Below the pieces are notes generated by a model. That model was not told the DNA's origin, made no database searches, and saw nothing but the letters and a program-made list of their open reading frames with translations. From Christiangramia sediminis (GTDB taxonomy: Bacteria > Bacteroidota > Bacteroidia > Flavobacteriales > Flavobacteriaceae), in the NCBI RefSeq assembly GCF_020552705.1, contig NZ_JAJBZG010000001.1:62001-126000 (forward strand): 64,000 nucleotides of DNA. The letters are read 5' to 3'. Shown piece by piece: positions 37,536 through 46,523 of the stretch. Both the position numbers and the translations under genes were made by a program. Each line of letters starts with the position of its first letter. Position 1 is the stretch's first letter.

Positions 37536-38458
37536 ATAGCAATCATTTTTTTGCCTGTGGAATCCTGCATTCCACGATACATTCCTTCGGTATTAAAAGG
37601 CATGGCAATATTCCCCTTAGTATCCACAGCGATTAAGCCTCCATCACCATTTATCTTTAAAAGTCTTTTATGAATAACTTCTTCCGCAGCGTTTTGTAAG
37701 GAAAGACCTTTATATTCCATCAGGCAGGAGAGATCATATGCAATTACACCACGTATAAAATACTCTCCACTACCGGTACAACTTACGGCGCAGGTTTCAT
37801 TATTTGCGTAATTACCAACTCCAATTAGGGGGGTATCCCCAATACGCCCCCAGTTTTTATTGGTCATTCCTCCGGTGGAGGTTGCAGCGGCGACATTGCC
37901 TTCAACATCACAGGCAACTGCACCAACAGTTCCGAATTTTGAATCTTTTTTATCGCTGTGATCTAATTGAAAGTGATCACTGTCTTTTAGTTCCTGCCAC
38001 TGCCGGTACCGAAATTCATCATAGAAGTAATCTTCGTTTTCTAATTTGAATCCATTTAATTTTGCGAATTCCAAGGCGCCGGAACCTGCTAGCAGAACAT
38101 GTGGACTTTTTTCTAAAACAATTCTAGCCAGGGAAATGGGGTTTTTTATACCGGTAATTAAACTTACCGCACCGGCTTTAAGGTTTTTTCCCTCCATTAT
38201 AGCCGCATCCATTTCATGGGTGCCATTTGCCGTAAAAACACTTCCTTTCCCGGCATTAAACAGGGGGGAGTCTTCCATTATTATTACCGCTTTTTCAACC
38301 GCATCTAATGCACTACCTTTTTTTTTCAGAATAGAGAAACCCTCCTCAAGGGCAAGTTTTAAAGTACTCCGGTAGGCCTTTTCTTTTTCCGGGGTCATTT
38401 TACCTCTGATGAGGGTCCCTGCACCTCCATGTATAGCTATCGAATAATTTGAATTCAT
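37523..38458 (-). CDS. iaaA: Isoaspartyl peptidase / plant-type L-asparaginase
   Basis: Ntn-hydrolase that splits beta-aspartyl dipeptides, here presumably the beta-Asp-Arg released by cyanophycinase. The 311-residue precursor cleaves itself before Thr177 in SKFGTVGAVACDVEGNVAAA, giving alpha and beta subunits. The start SIAIHGGAGTLIRG and MTNKNWGRIGDTPLIGVGNYAN are family hallmarks, and CTGSGEYFIRGV holds substrate-binding residues. No signal peptide, so cytoplasmic. Its end overlaps the end of cphB by 13 bases in convergent orientation. Together with cphA and cphB it closes the cyanophycin cycle. Confidence 0.95.
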   Translation of the reverse strand: MNSNYSIAIHGGAGTLIRGKMTPEKEKAYRSTLKLALEEGFSILKKKGSALDAVEKAVIIMEDSPLFNAGKGSVFTANGTHEMDAAIMEGKNLKAGAVSLITGIKNPISLARIVLEKSPHVLLAGSGALEFAKLNGFKLENEDYFYDEFRYRQWQELKDSDHFQLDHSDKKDSKFGTVGAVACDVEGNVAAATSTGGMTNKNWGRIGDTPLIGVGNYANNETCAVSCTGSGEYFIRGVIAYDLSCLMEYKGLSLQNAAEEVIHKRLLKINGDGGLIAVDTKGNIAMPFNTEGMYRGMQDSTGKKMIAIYEE

Positions 38459-38651
38459 TTTTAAGTGAAAATATGGAATATTAAGGTAGTGAAATTCAAA
38501 TTTGAATGAGCTTAGGTTGCTGATAAAAAGAGGTTAAAATTTAAGTAGTTATTTGAACTTTATTACTTCACAGCAATAGCATTCCCTCCTTTATGTTAAA
38601 GAAGGGAAGTTTTAGTTTTTCTTAAATAATAAGTAACTGTAAAATCTTATT

Positions 38652-40037
38652 TCAGGCCTTTGGTTCGATATTCTGATTTACCCTGAAAAAATTATCCGGA
38701 TCGTATTTAGCCTTGATCTTTCTTAATTTATCATAATTGTGCCTGAAGGATGCTTTCACACGTTCCTGGCCTTCTTCCATCATGAAATTTGAATAAGATC
38801 CACCCATAGAAAATGGATGTAATGCGTTCCAGTAATCCTTGCACCAGTCAGTAATTATCTGTGCTTTTCCCGGGTCGGGATCTACTCCTACAAATACTCC
38901 GGCATATTTCGCATCACGATAGGCCCAGGCTGTGTCTTCAGGCCCCGGTTTTGCGGCAGCACCGCTAATAGGATATAAATGCATTTGTGAAAGGGGAGTG
39001 GGGATCTTTGAGCCAAATTCTAAATGTTTCTTGGAAGCTTCTGGCAGGATATCACTAAAGAAATCACCTCTCCAGTACCATTGGAAACCTGGAGGCATTA
39101 AGCCGTCAAAAAGTGTTTGAATGGCCGGATAAGGCATTTCGCCCACATGTTCAAAAACAGGTTCCATGGCTTTTACCGGCTCAAAGAGTTCCTTGAATTT
39201 ATCCGGGTTTCCTGTATAGCACCATACAATACCGCAAAACTTCTTATTATGAAGAAAATCGGGGAAGGGTGGACCGGGAATTACCATGGTTGCAACAAAC
39301 CCGTTGAGGTCTTCCGGTTGCTTATGTAAAAATTCATGATACCATTTCATGATCTCTTCAGTTTTTTCGATAGGCCAGAGAGTAGGTCCGCCAATAACAT
39401 TGGTCAAGGCATGTGCCTGAAAAAGGAAAGAGGTCACAATCCCAAAATTACCTCCACCGCCGCGAATCGCCCAGAAGAGATCTGAATTCTGATCTTTATT
39501 TACAGTAACCAGACTACCATCTGCCAGAACCATATCAGCTTCCAGTAAATTATCTATGGTAAGTCCAAATTTTCTGGAAAGATGACCAACTCCACCGCCC
39601 AGCGTTAGACCTCCTACACCTGTGGTAGAGATCATCCCTGAGGGAATGGCCAGACCATAAGCATGGGTGGCATGATCTACTTCTCCCCATAGATTTCCTC
39701 CACCCACTCTTACTGTTTTATTTGAAGCATCCACACGTACATATTTTATCCCGGAAAGGTCAATTACCAGGCCTTCATCACAAATTCCCAGGCCTCCTCC
39801 ATTATGGCCGCCCCCTCTAACTGCGGTGAGTATGTTGTTTTTTATTCCGAAATTAACTGCCGTTACCACATCTGCAGCATCGACACATTTAATGATCATG
39901 CCGGGATGTTTATTGATCATGGCATTATAGATTTTGCGTGAATCTTCATAATTCACATCGCCTTCAAGAATTAACTCGCCTCTTAGGGCATGTGACAATT
40001 CCTGCATCTTTGAATCTTCCAGTTTTAGCGCCTTCAT
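38652..40037 (-). CDS. FAD-linked oxidase, berberine-bridge type
   Basis: Flavoprotein oxidase of the PCMH/berberine-bridge family; it probably oxidises a sugar or alcohol, substrate unknown. The 461 residues contain the FAD domain with His78 in AVRGGGHNGGGLGI, the residue that carries the covalent 8-alpha-histidyl FAD bond. The second attachment Cys of bicovalent members is absent: the matching segment reads PSGMISTTGVGGLTLGGG. The C-terminal BBE motif (YDKLRKIKAKYDPDNFFRVN) is intact. There is no signal peptide. Monocistronic. Confidence 0.92.
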   Translation of the reverse strand: MKALKLEDSKMQELSHALRGELILEGDVNYEDSRKIYNAMINKHPGMIIKCVDAADVVTAVNFGIKNNILTAVRGGGHNGGGLGICDEGLVIDLSGIKYVRVDASNKTVRVGGGNLWGEVDHATHAYGLAIPSGMISTTGVGGLTLGGGVGHLSRKFGLTIDNLLEADMVLADGSLVTVNKDQNSDLFWAIRGGGGNFGIVTSFLFQAHALTNVIGGPTLWPIEKTEEIMKWYHEFLHKQPEDLNGFVATMVIPGPPFPDFLHNKKFCGIVWCYTGNPDKFKELFEPVKAMEPVFEHVGEMPYPAIQTLFDGLMPPGFQWYWRGDFFSDILPEASKKHLEFGSKIPTPLSQMHLYPISGAAAKPGPEDTAWAYRDAKYAGVFVGVDPDPGKAQIITDWCKDYWNALHPFSMGGSYSNFMMEEGQERVKASFRHNYDKLRKIKAKYDPDNFFRVNQNIEPKA

Positions 40038-40263
40038 TCTGATCTATTTTAAAAATTTGATTGATATATTTATTTCCCGGGGGGAAGAGCAAAAGCAGAA
40101 GAAATGCAAAGGTGTAGATGAATTTTTAAAGCAGCAGGGCTATCCGTATCAGTTAATTTAAATAACTGAAAAACAGTATTGCAAGATACTCAATTCCATA
40201 GGAATACAACCTTCAAAATGGTATTAATTTCTGATAATCAATTGTTTAAATATAAAAATATAT

Positions 40264-40821
40264 TTAAGAAGTCTTGAATTCAAAACTTTTAATAATATCC
40301 CAATGATGCCCATTATGTTTTAGCAGAACCAAGTTCTTAGCGGTGAAGGAGTTTTTATATTCTTTGTTTTCAAATTCATTCCAGATAGGGAGAAAATTAC
40401 TTCTTTTCAGATCCCGTACGGCTATAGTTAAGTGTGGGTGAATTTTTGAAGAAATTTCATGATTTTTCAGAGGAATAAAAGACCTGAGTGTTTCCTGTAA
40501 TTCAAAATGAAGCTTTATAAGATGCTGATGATCTGATACATTGACGAAAATGACATTTTTAGAGAATCTCCCAAACCCATCAAGTTCTACTTTAAAAGGG
40601 ACTATTTTATTGGAAAAGGTTTTGATGTTTTCCAGTAATATAGCCTCGTTTTCTTCGTCGAATCTGAAAGGTATCTGAATGGTAATATGGGCTGGAAGTT
40701 TTAAAGCATGCTTTACATCATGCTCTTGCTTTATCTTTTCCTTAAAAGCTTTGATCTCACTTTTAATATTCTCAGGAGGTAAGATCGCAATAAAATACAG
40801 GGGATGCTTTTGATGGCTCAC
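40264..40821 (-). CDS. 2H phosphoesterase, LigT / 2'-5' RNA ligase-like
   Basis: Small enzyme (185 residues) of the 2H superfamily, acting on cyclic phosphates of RNA or nucleotides. Both catalytic HxT motifs are visible: His45-x-Thr in PAHITIQIPF and His130-x-Thr in HPHLTIAVRD. The starting strand PLYFIAILPPENI and the length are usual. It is the last gene of a leftward operon, 6 bases after the cyclase gene. The natural substrate is unknown. Confidence 0.85.
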   Translation of the reverse strand: MSHQKHPLYFIAILPPENIKSEIKAFKEKIKQEHDVKHALKLPAHITIQIPFRFDEENEAILLENIKTFSNKIVPFKVELDGFGRFSKNVIFVNVSDHQHLIKLHFELQETLRSFIPLKNHEISSKIHPHLTIAVRDLKRSNFLPIWNEFENKEYKNSFTAKNLVLLKHNGHHWDIIKSFEFKTS

Positions 40822-40827
40822 ACAAAT

Positions 40828-41610
40828 TTATTTTATGGCAATGATCCTTAACGGGCCACCGCTTCCACCTTTAATTTTTATGGGTAAAGCTATGATCTGA
40901 AAATCTCTGGAAGGTAATCTATCGAGATTCGCCACATTTTCAAAAGCAGGAATATTTCTGGACATCAAAGCGACGTGCGTGGCAAAGTCTGTAGATTGCC
41001 CAAAATCTATACTTGCGGTGTCGAGACCTACTGCTTTGATCTTCCTGTTTTCAATAAGCCAGATGGCGGCTTCAGTTGAAAGGCCTGGAAAATGAAGCTC
41101 CTTTACTGCCTCAGAACCTCTCTTATCTGTACCAAGATATTTTTTCGCATCGGGATAAAATTTTCCGAAGCCGGTCTGGAAAAGAACGATACTCTGTTCG
41201 GGAATTTTACCATTAGATTTTTCCCAGTCCTTAAGATCGTCTATGCTGATGATATAATCACTTGTTTTAAGCGCTTTGGCTGAGATGTCAATTTTAATTC
41301 CATTACCGATCAACTGTTTCAACGGAATTTCATCCAGACTTTGCATGTTCTCAGCAAAATGGATGGGCGCGTCAATATGAGTTCCACCATGTTCAGCAGT
41401 AGAAAAATTATTGGCTGAATAATAATATCCTTTTTCGGTTTTGCCTTTGGCCACCTCTTCAAGCTTAAACTCCCGGGCTGTTACCCAGTAAACCGTTTCA
41501 TGCGAAAATGCATGGGTAAGATCTATAATTTCATGCTTATCGAAAGATAATTCCTGGCTTGTGACAGGATAGCTAATTATAAGTATGCAGAGTAGAATTA
41601 GATTTCTCAT
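40828..41610 (-). CDS. Cyclase family protein (kynurenine formamidase fold), exported
   Basis: Metal-dependent hydrolase of the cyclase/KynB fold. The signal peptide MRNLILLCILIISYPVTSQE sends it to the periplasm. The metal-binding motif is AEHGGTHIDAPIHF with His74, His78 and Asp80. KAVGLDTASIDFGQS is the second conserved stretch. True kynurenine formamidases are cytoplasmic, so the substrate here is probably different. Encoded 33 bases after the CHAD gene and 6 bases before the 2H phosphoesterase. Confidence 0.88.
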   Translation of the reverse strand: MRNLILLCILIISYPVTSQELSFDKHEIIDLTHAFSHETVYWVTAREFKLEEVAKGKTEKGYYYSANNFSTAEHGGTHIDAPIHFAENMQSLDEIPLKQLIGNGIKIDISAKALKTSDYIISIDDLKDWEKSNGKIPEQSIVLFQTGFGKFYPDAKKYLGTDKRGSEAVKELHFPGLSTEAAIWLIENRKIKAVGLDTASIDFGQSTDFATHVALMSRNIPAFENVANLDRLPSRDFQIIALPIKIKGGSGGPLRIIAIK

Positions 41611-41643
41611 CAGTCTGGAATTTTGTTTCCATAAGTTATGAAA

Positions 41644-42540
41644 TCAATTCCAGTTAATTTCAGTGTATTTTCCGATTCTTTTTTTGAAATCTTTCGGACT
41701 TTCAGCATAGATAAGTTCCCCTCTAGTTTTTGCGTTACTTCTTAAGGAATTACTGTATTCATTGATGATGGCTATCATAAGTTCACGATGGGTTTCCTCT
41801 TTTAAGCTGAAATCTCCGGCAAGTATTTTTTCTTTTAATACCATAAGATCATGGTCATTTCCTAAAAGATCTGCTAATTCGTGAATCTCAGCTTCCAGGG
41901 TATCAAAAAAGTTAGGCCAGGTATCCTGAAGCAATAGCGTTTGATACCATAAATACTTTACCCGTTTTCTCCATTCATGAAAGTTTTCTTTTTCCGGGGT
42001 CTCATATGCCTTTTGCAGTGCCATCTGTCCGCGTTTGTATACACGTTCAATACTTGGTAAGATAATATCAATATTATTTGATTCTACCGGCCAGCTGGTC
42101 AGCTCTTGTTTTGCTTTTTTCAATTTTTTGACCAAATGTTCTGAAAAGAAGTTTTGTGATCTCAAATTATTCTCCATCTGTTCGCGTTCTTCCTCTATTT
42201 GTTTGGAAAAAGTTCTAAAGAAGTTTACATAAAGATATTTTCCGAAACGTTCATTCAGCATTTCCAGGGTCTCCAGATGTGCAGTGAGATCACGAAAATC
42301 TGAGATTTCTTTTCCCAGGTCCCGAAAATAAATATTTATAGATTTATAATTGTCTTCGCCCATTTCATCCCGCACCAGCCTGCAGAGCGCTCTAAGTTTT
42401 TTGAGACGCTTCCGTATGTCGTGAATTGCCTCGTGTATATTCAGAGTTTCCAGAGCTTCAAGGCTTGCCTCAATCTCCTCGTTGGCGATGCTGCTAATAT
42501 TTTTTATTAAACTCTTTTCTTTATTCAGTTTATAGACCAT
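41644..42540 (-). CDS. CHAD domain protein
   Basis: All-helical CHAD protein of 298 residues; the family binds polyphosphate through conserved histidines and basic residues. Signature stretches are NIHEAIHDIRKRLKKLRALCRLV (helix with His and the Arg/Lys ladder) and ENFHEWRKRVKYLWYQTLLL, the second repeat of the same HxxRKxxK pattern. The end ELADLLGNDHDLMVLKEKI is typical. First gene of the leftward operon with the cyclase and 2H genes, though no functional link is evident. Cytoplasmic. Confidence 0.92.
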   Translation of the reverse strand: MVYKLNKEKSLIKNISSIANEEIEASLEALETLNIHEAIHDIRKRLKKLRALCRLVRDEMGEDNYKSINIYFRDLGKEISDFRDLTAHLETLEMLNERFGKYLYVNFFRTFSKQIEEEREQMENNLRSQNFFSEHLVKKLKKAKQELTSWPVESNNIDIILPSIERVYKRGQMALQKAYETPEKENFHEWRKRVKYLWYQTLLLQDTWPNFFDTLEAEIHELADLLGNDHDLMVLKEKILAGDFSLKEETHRELMIAIINEYSNSLRSNAKTRGELIYAESPKDFKKRIGKYTEINWN

Positions 42541-42597
42541 TTTCAGAATTTGTAATGAAGATACTTATTTGAAGGCATAGAAAAACTTAGAATTTTA

Positions 42598-42631
42598 TTA
42601 AAAAAAATCCCTGCTCTTAAGGAACAGGGAT
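42598..42631 (-). terminator. Terminator of the lipoprotein gene at 42656
   Basis: On the minus strand a stem ATCCCTG / CAGGGAT followed by TTTTTTTT. It is 25 bases after the stop. Confidence 0.75.
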
Positions 42632-42655
42632 AGAATAAATTTATATAAGAACCAT

Positions 42656-43321
42656 TTACCTGGCTTCTGAAACTGGTCTGTTTTCTTCGGTTTCCGGATT
42701 CCCAATAAAATGGATCTTCAGTGCATCATAACTATTGGAGCGAATTCCAATAATTCCGAATTTTTCCTCACCCGGATTTATTGTTTTTCCGATCAAATTA
42801 TAATTTTCCAGATCATTTTTAAATCTTTTATTGGCTGAAGATGCCTTTATCAGGTTGTACCCGGCAAGACCAGGTCCCAGTATGAGTCCTATAGGAAAAA
42901 AACTTTGACTTTGGGTATACCCGTTGGAAGTGGTGGTAGTTGTAAGATTAGTAGGTGTTAGTAATAAATACAACAAATGGTAAGCGCCTTTTTGCTTTAG
43001 GTCACCAAAAGTCTTTTCCTTACTTAGCATCATGATATTAGTACCGTCTTCATAAGCTATTTGAAAATCCTTTCCAAAAACTAATTGTCTATCGGTATTG
43101 TTGGTAATTCCCAGGGCTATTAATCTTACATCGTTCTTTTTTTCCTTTTTAGCATATTTCTTTGGAAGCAGGTCGTACTTATATGCTAAAGAGATCCCTT
43201 CTTCTGACTTTTTCTTAGAGTTATAATTAAGATTTTCCGGTTGAATGGATTGATAGCCCGAGGCACAGCTGGTCATATAAAACAATCCGGCTAAGGCAAA
43301 AACTAGCTTTAAAATTTTCAT
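42656..43321 (-). CDS. Lipoprotein of unknown function
   Basis: I do not recognise this 221-residue protein. It begins MKILKLVFALAGLFYMTSCAS, a lipoprotein signal with Cys19 as the anchor, so it is membrane-attached outside the cytoplasm. A basic stretch (PKKYAKKEKKNDVRLI) precedes a strand-rich region (RLIALGITNNTDRQLVFGKDFQIAYEDG) and a short hydrophobic segment (FPIGLILGPGLAGYNLI). The latter may touch the membrane. Similar strand patterns occur in uncharacterised Bacteroidetes lipoproteins. The start codon lies directly against a strong inverted repeat (43324-43382). It is monocistronic with its own terminator. Confidence 0.7.
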   Translation of the reverse strand: MKILKLVFALAGLFYMTSCASGYQSIQPENLNYNSKKKSEEGISLAYKYDLLPKKYAKKEKKNDVRLIALGITNNTDRQLVFGKDFQIAYEDGTNIMMLSKEKTFGDLKQKGAYHLLYLLLTPTNLTTTTTSNGYTQSQSFFPIGLILGPGLAGYNLIKASSANKRFKNDLENYNLIGKTINPGEEKFGIIGIRSNSYDALKIHFIGNPETEENRPVSEAR

Positions 43322-43323
43322 TG

Positions 43324-43382
43324 AGAACTAACGGTTTAAGTTAAAATTTTAACAAATAAATTAAAAATCAACGGTTAGTTCT
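43324..43382 (-). promoter_or_regulatory. Inverted repeat in the leader of the lipoprotein gene
   Basis: AGAACTAAC (43324-43332) and GTTAGTTCT (43374-43382) are perfect 9-base inverted arms. Between them lies a 14-base perfect palindrome, GTTAAAATTTTAAC (43340-43353). One arm ends two bases before the ATG. It could be an operator or an RNA hairpin hiding the start codon. Confidence 0.45.
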
Positions 43383-43549
43383 AAAAAATTTTAGCTTATT
43401 TTTAAATTAATTTCTAATATTATTATTTCCAGAACAATAGAATAAATGGTAGATGGTGATGTTTCGATTTTTGTTTATAATTTCTGTTAGACTTAAATAA
43501 TACTTAACCAACCAGATGACCTCCCTACAAGTCTTCGCAATTTTATAAT

Positions 43550-45145
43550 ATGAGAAGATTTCCTGTTTTATTAGTTCTTGCAATTATTTTTTTTAGTTCC
43601 TGCGCCAAAGACGATGATACTATTCCACCGGAGCATCCACAAGGAACTTTGCAGGGAGTTTTTATTGATTCCCCGGTTGAAGGCTTAAAGTATGAAACTG
43701 AGACCCATTCCGGATATACAGATGAAAATGGTAATTATGATTACGAAGAAGGGGAGACCGTAACTTTTTATGTTGGTGGCATAAAACTGGGAAGTGCGTC
43801 TGCATCTGAAGAAATGTCCCCAATTTCTATTGCTTCGACTCCCGATGCTACTATTGAGACCCTGGAAGTTCAGAATATCGCTGCATTTCTGCAAACTCTG
43901 GACGAGGATGGGGATCCGGGAAATGGTATCCAAATTTCTCCAGCAGTAGCAGATGCGATTAGTATTTTAGAAATAGATTTCACTCAAAATATCATTCAGA
44001 TACTGGGAGAAATCGCTTTAGAAGTTTTTCAAAATACCGGGGTTAGTCTTGAGGTTGTCTATCCAGAAAGAGCAGCTGCTCATTTAGCTCAGACTTTAGG
44101 ATTGGAATTTGCCCCTACAGATATGTTTTCTTTTAACTTCCTTCCTGCTTTTACCAATTATTTTGGAGTGGAGAGGCATTATGAACTATGGAAGGGTGCA
44201 ACTAGGGCTGTGCTTTGGAAGCATGAATTTGATAGTGCAGGAAAATTAATCAAATCTATCGCTTATGAGAAATATCCTTTTAGAATTTTTAAAGAATTTT
44301 ATTTTTCAAATTATGATTCAGTTAATTTGAGTGTTGATTTGAAAATTCAAACAAATAATTATCATGGATGGCCTTCCACTTATACTGAAAACTATACAAT
44401 ACGATATTCTTCTGATTATTTAATTACAGATTTGACTACTGGAGCAGGTGTCATTTTTAAAAGAAAAGAGTTTGAAGCTTTCAGTTCTGAAAACTGGGTC
44501 ACCTCTTTGGTTTCATACAATTCTGAAGATCAGTTAGTCTTTACTCATAATTATGAATACGATTCAAAAGGAAATATTATTAGAACTGAAACTTTTGGGA
44601 TAGATGGAAATTTAAAGTCCTCGAATGAATTTAATTATTCCGATGTTGATGAGGTAAGGACAGCGCTTTACTTAAACAGTGATGATTCTCAATCTACTTT
44701 TGAATATTCCTATAGAGATGATCATACATTAGAAAAAGTTGAAGAAACATTTTCAAATGGAAATGCAATTTTTTATTATTCTGAAGAAGAACTTTTAAAA
44801 GAGTGGGTCATTTTTTATAATAGTGGCTACAAGATTGTATTTACCTTCGAAGCTACAGAAAAAGTTGAGAAAAATTTTTACGATGGGGTACTTACTGATA
44901 TCTACTATTACAGGTTTGAAGATGGAAATTATAGTGGCTGGGTTTATAAGTATGAGTGGTATGAAAATGGAATTCTTAGAGAACGGACTGTTTTAAATGA
45001 AAATTATAAAAGGGAATCCTTTGAATACTTTTATGATAATGGGAATTTAGAATATAAGGAATTTTATGATCAGGATGGAACCAGGATATATACAGAATAT
45101 TATGATGAAAATGGAAACCTGATAAATACCCAATATCATAATTAA
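43550..45145 (+). CDS. Large lipoprotein with YD/RHS-like C-terminal repeats
   Basis: Unknown surface lipoprotein of 531 residues. The signal MRRFPVLLVLAIIFFSSCAK anchors at Cys18. Residues about 30-180 resemble a domain widespread in marine bacterial surface proteins (GVFIDSPVEGLKYETETHSG, TDENGNYDYEEGETVTFYVG, AAFLQTLDEDGDP). From about 200 on, tandem strand units of the form Y-D-x-x-G-N-(L/I) recur (YDSKGNIIRTETF, FYDNGNLEYKEFY, YYDENGNLINTQY), as in YD/RHS-type beta repeats. No toxin or enzyme domain follows the repeats. The role is unknown, perhaps surface binding. Terminator shared with the convergent lysA. Confidence 0.75.
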   Translation: MRRFPVLLVLAIIFFSSCAKDDDTIPPEHPQGTLQGVFIDSPVEGLKYETETHSGYTDENGNYDYEEGETVTFYVGGIKLGSASASEEMSPISIASTPDATIETLEVQNIAAFLQTLDEDGDPGNGIQISPAVADAISILEIDFTQNIIQILGEIALEVFQNTGVSLEVVYPERAAAHLAQTLGLEFAPTDMFSFNFLPAFTNYFGVERHYELWKGATRAVLWKHEFDSAGKLIKSIAYEKYPFRIFKEFYFSNYDSVNLSVDLKIQTNNYHGWPSTYTENYTIRYSSDYLITDLTTGAGVIFKRKEFEAFSSENWVTSLVSYNSEDQLVFTHNYEYDSKGNIIRTETFGIDGNLKSSNEFNYSDVDEVRTALYLNSDDSQSTFEYSYRDDHTLEKVEETFSNGNAIFYYSEEELLKEWVIFYNSGYKIVFTFEATEKVEKNFYDGVLTDIYYYRFEDGNYSGWVYKYEWYENGILRERTVLNENYKRESFEYFYDNGNLEYKEFYDQDGTRIYTEYYDENGNLINTQYHN

Positions 45146-45151
45146 TAATAA

Positions 45152-45175
45152 AAAAGCAGCCCGATGGCTGCTTTT
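45152..45175. terminator. Bidirectional terminator, lipoprotein / lysA
   Basis: A stem AAAAGCAGCC / GGCTGCTTTT with a four-base loop between two convergent genes. Confidence 0.85.
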
Positions 45176-45179
45176 CTGT

Positions 45180-46415
45180 TTATTCTTTATCAACCAACTC
45201 TTTGGGAGAAGTTTCAAAGTTAATTTCTATCTGGTGTCTTGTAAGATCTTCAAAAGTTTCACGTTCTCTTATAAGATGGGCTTTGCCATTATACCACATT
45301 ACTTCAGCTGGGCGATACCTGGAATTAAAATTACTGGCCATAGAGAAACAGTAGGCTCCGGCATTACTGAAACTTAATATATCTCCCTCACGTATTTCTG
45401 CGATCCTTCGGTTATTTCCAAATGTATCGGTCTCACAGATATAGCCCACCACGCTATAAAAACGCGGTTTTGCTTCGGGATTAGAGATATTGGTGATCTC
45501 GTGATGTGATCCATAGAACATAGGTCTTATTAAGTGATTGAAGCCTGTGTCTATTCCTGCAAATACTGTAGAAGTAGTTTGTTTGATCACATTTACCTTA
45601 GCTAGAAATTTTCCTGATTCACTTACAAGGTATTTTCCGGGTTCAAAAGCAAGCGCAAGTTCCCTACCATATTCTTTACAAAATTTCTCAAATTTCTCGG
45701 TTAATTGTGCTCCAAGATCTTCGATATCGGTCTCAATGTCTCCCTCCCGGTAAGGAACTTTAAAACCACTTCCGAAGTCGATAAATTCTAATTCCTTAAA
45801 ATTACGGGCAGCTTCGAAAAGAATTTCTGAAGCATACAGAAATACCCCAATATCAAGAATGTCACTTCCCGTGTGCATATGAATACCATTAATATGCATC
45901 CCGGTGTTTTCTACGATCCTCAATAAATGCGGCATTTGATGTATACTGATCCCGAATTTAGAATCTATATGTCCCACTGAGATCTTAGAATTCCCGCCCG
46001 CCATTACGTGCGGATTGATCCTGATACAAACGGGAATTTCAGGATGTCTGCTACCAAATTGTTCTAATACGGAAAGATTATCAATATTGATCTGCGCTCC
46101 TAATTTCACAACTTCTTCGATCTCCTCCAGTGAAACCCCATTTGGAGTGTATATAATTTTAGAAGGATCTACTCCGGCTTTTAAACCAAGTCTGACTTCC
46201 TGAACAGATACAGTGTCAAGTCCACAGCCCAGCAAATTCAGAAGTTTCAGAACAGAGATATTTGATAATGCTTTTACCGCGTAATGAATTCGAAGTTCAT
46301 TTACTTTAAATGCATTGGTAAGCCTCTGGTATTGTGAAATAATCTTATCGGCATCATATACATATACCGGACTATCAAATTCTTCAGTGATGGAAAGTAG
46401 ATCTTTCTGGGTCAT
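45180..46415 (-). CDS. lysA: Diaminopimelate decarboxylase
   Basis: Last step of lysine synthesis: PLP-dependent removal of CO2 from meso-diaminopimelate. The 411 residues have the alanine-racemase-like barrel with the PLP Lys48 in IHYAVKALSN, the phosphate-binding glycines in FIDFGSGFKVPYR and EPGKYLVSESG, and the C-terminal sheet motif CETDTFGNNRRI that contributes the catalytic Cys across the dimer. FSNAGAYCFSMASNFNSR is also conserved. It stands alone; an AT-rich -7-like TATTTTTG lies just upstream (46442-46435 on the minus strand). Confidence 0.95.
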   Translation of the reverse strand: MTQKDLLSITEEFDSPVYVYDADKIISQYQRLTNAFKVNELRIHYAVKALSNISVLKLLNLLGCGLDTVSVQEVRLGLKAGVDPSKIIYTPNGVSLEEIEEVVKLGAQINIDNLSVLEQFGSRHPEIPVCIRINPHVMAGGNSKISVGHIDSKFGISIHQMPHLLRIVENTGMHINGIHMHTGSDILDIGVFLYASEILFEAARNFKELEFIDFGSGFKVPYREGDIETDIEDLGAQLTEKFEKFCKEYGRELALAFEPGKYLVSESGKFLAKVNVIKQTTSTVFAGIDTGFNHLIRPMFYGSHHEITNISNPEAKPRFYSVVGYICETDTFGNNRRIAEIREGDILSFSNAGAYCFSMASNFNSRYRPAEVMWYNGKAHLIRERETFEDLTRHQIEINFETSPKELVDKE

Positions 46416-46523
46416 TTCTTTTAAATATTTTGAGCAAAAATAAATTACTTCTTAAAGTACGAATAAGGCTTATATCAAATATAACCGATTTGTACATTTT
46501 GTAATTTCTGAAAGCAATTAAAT

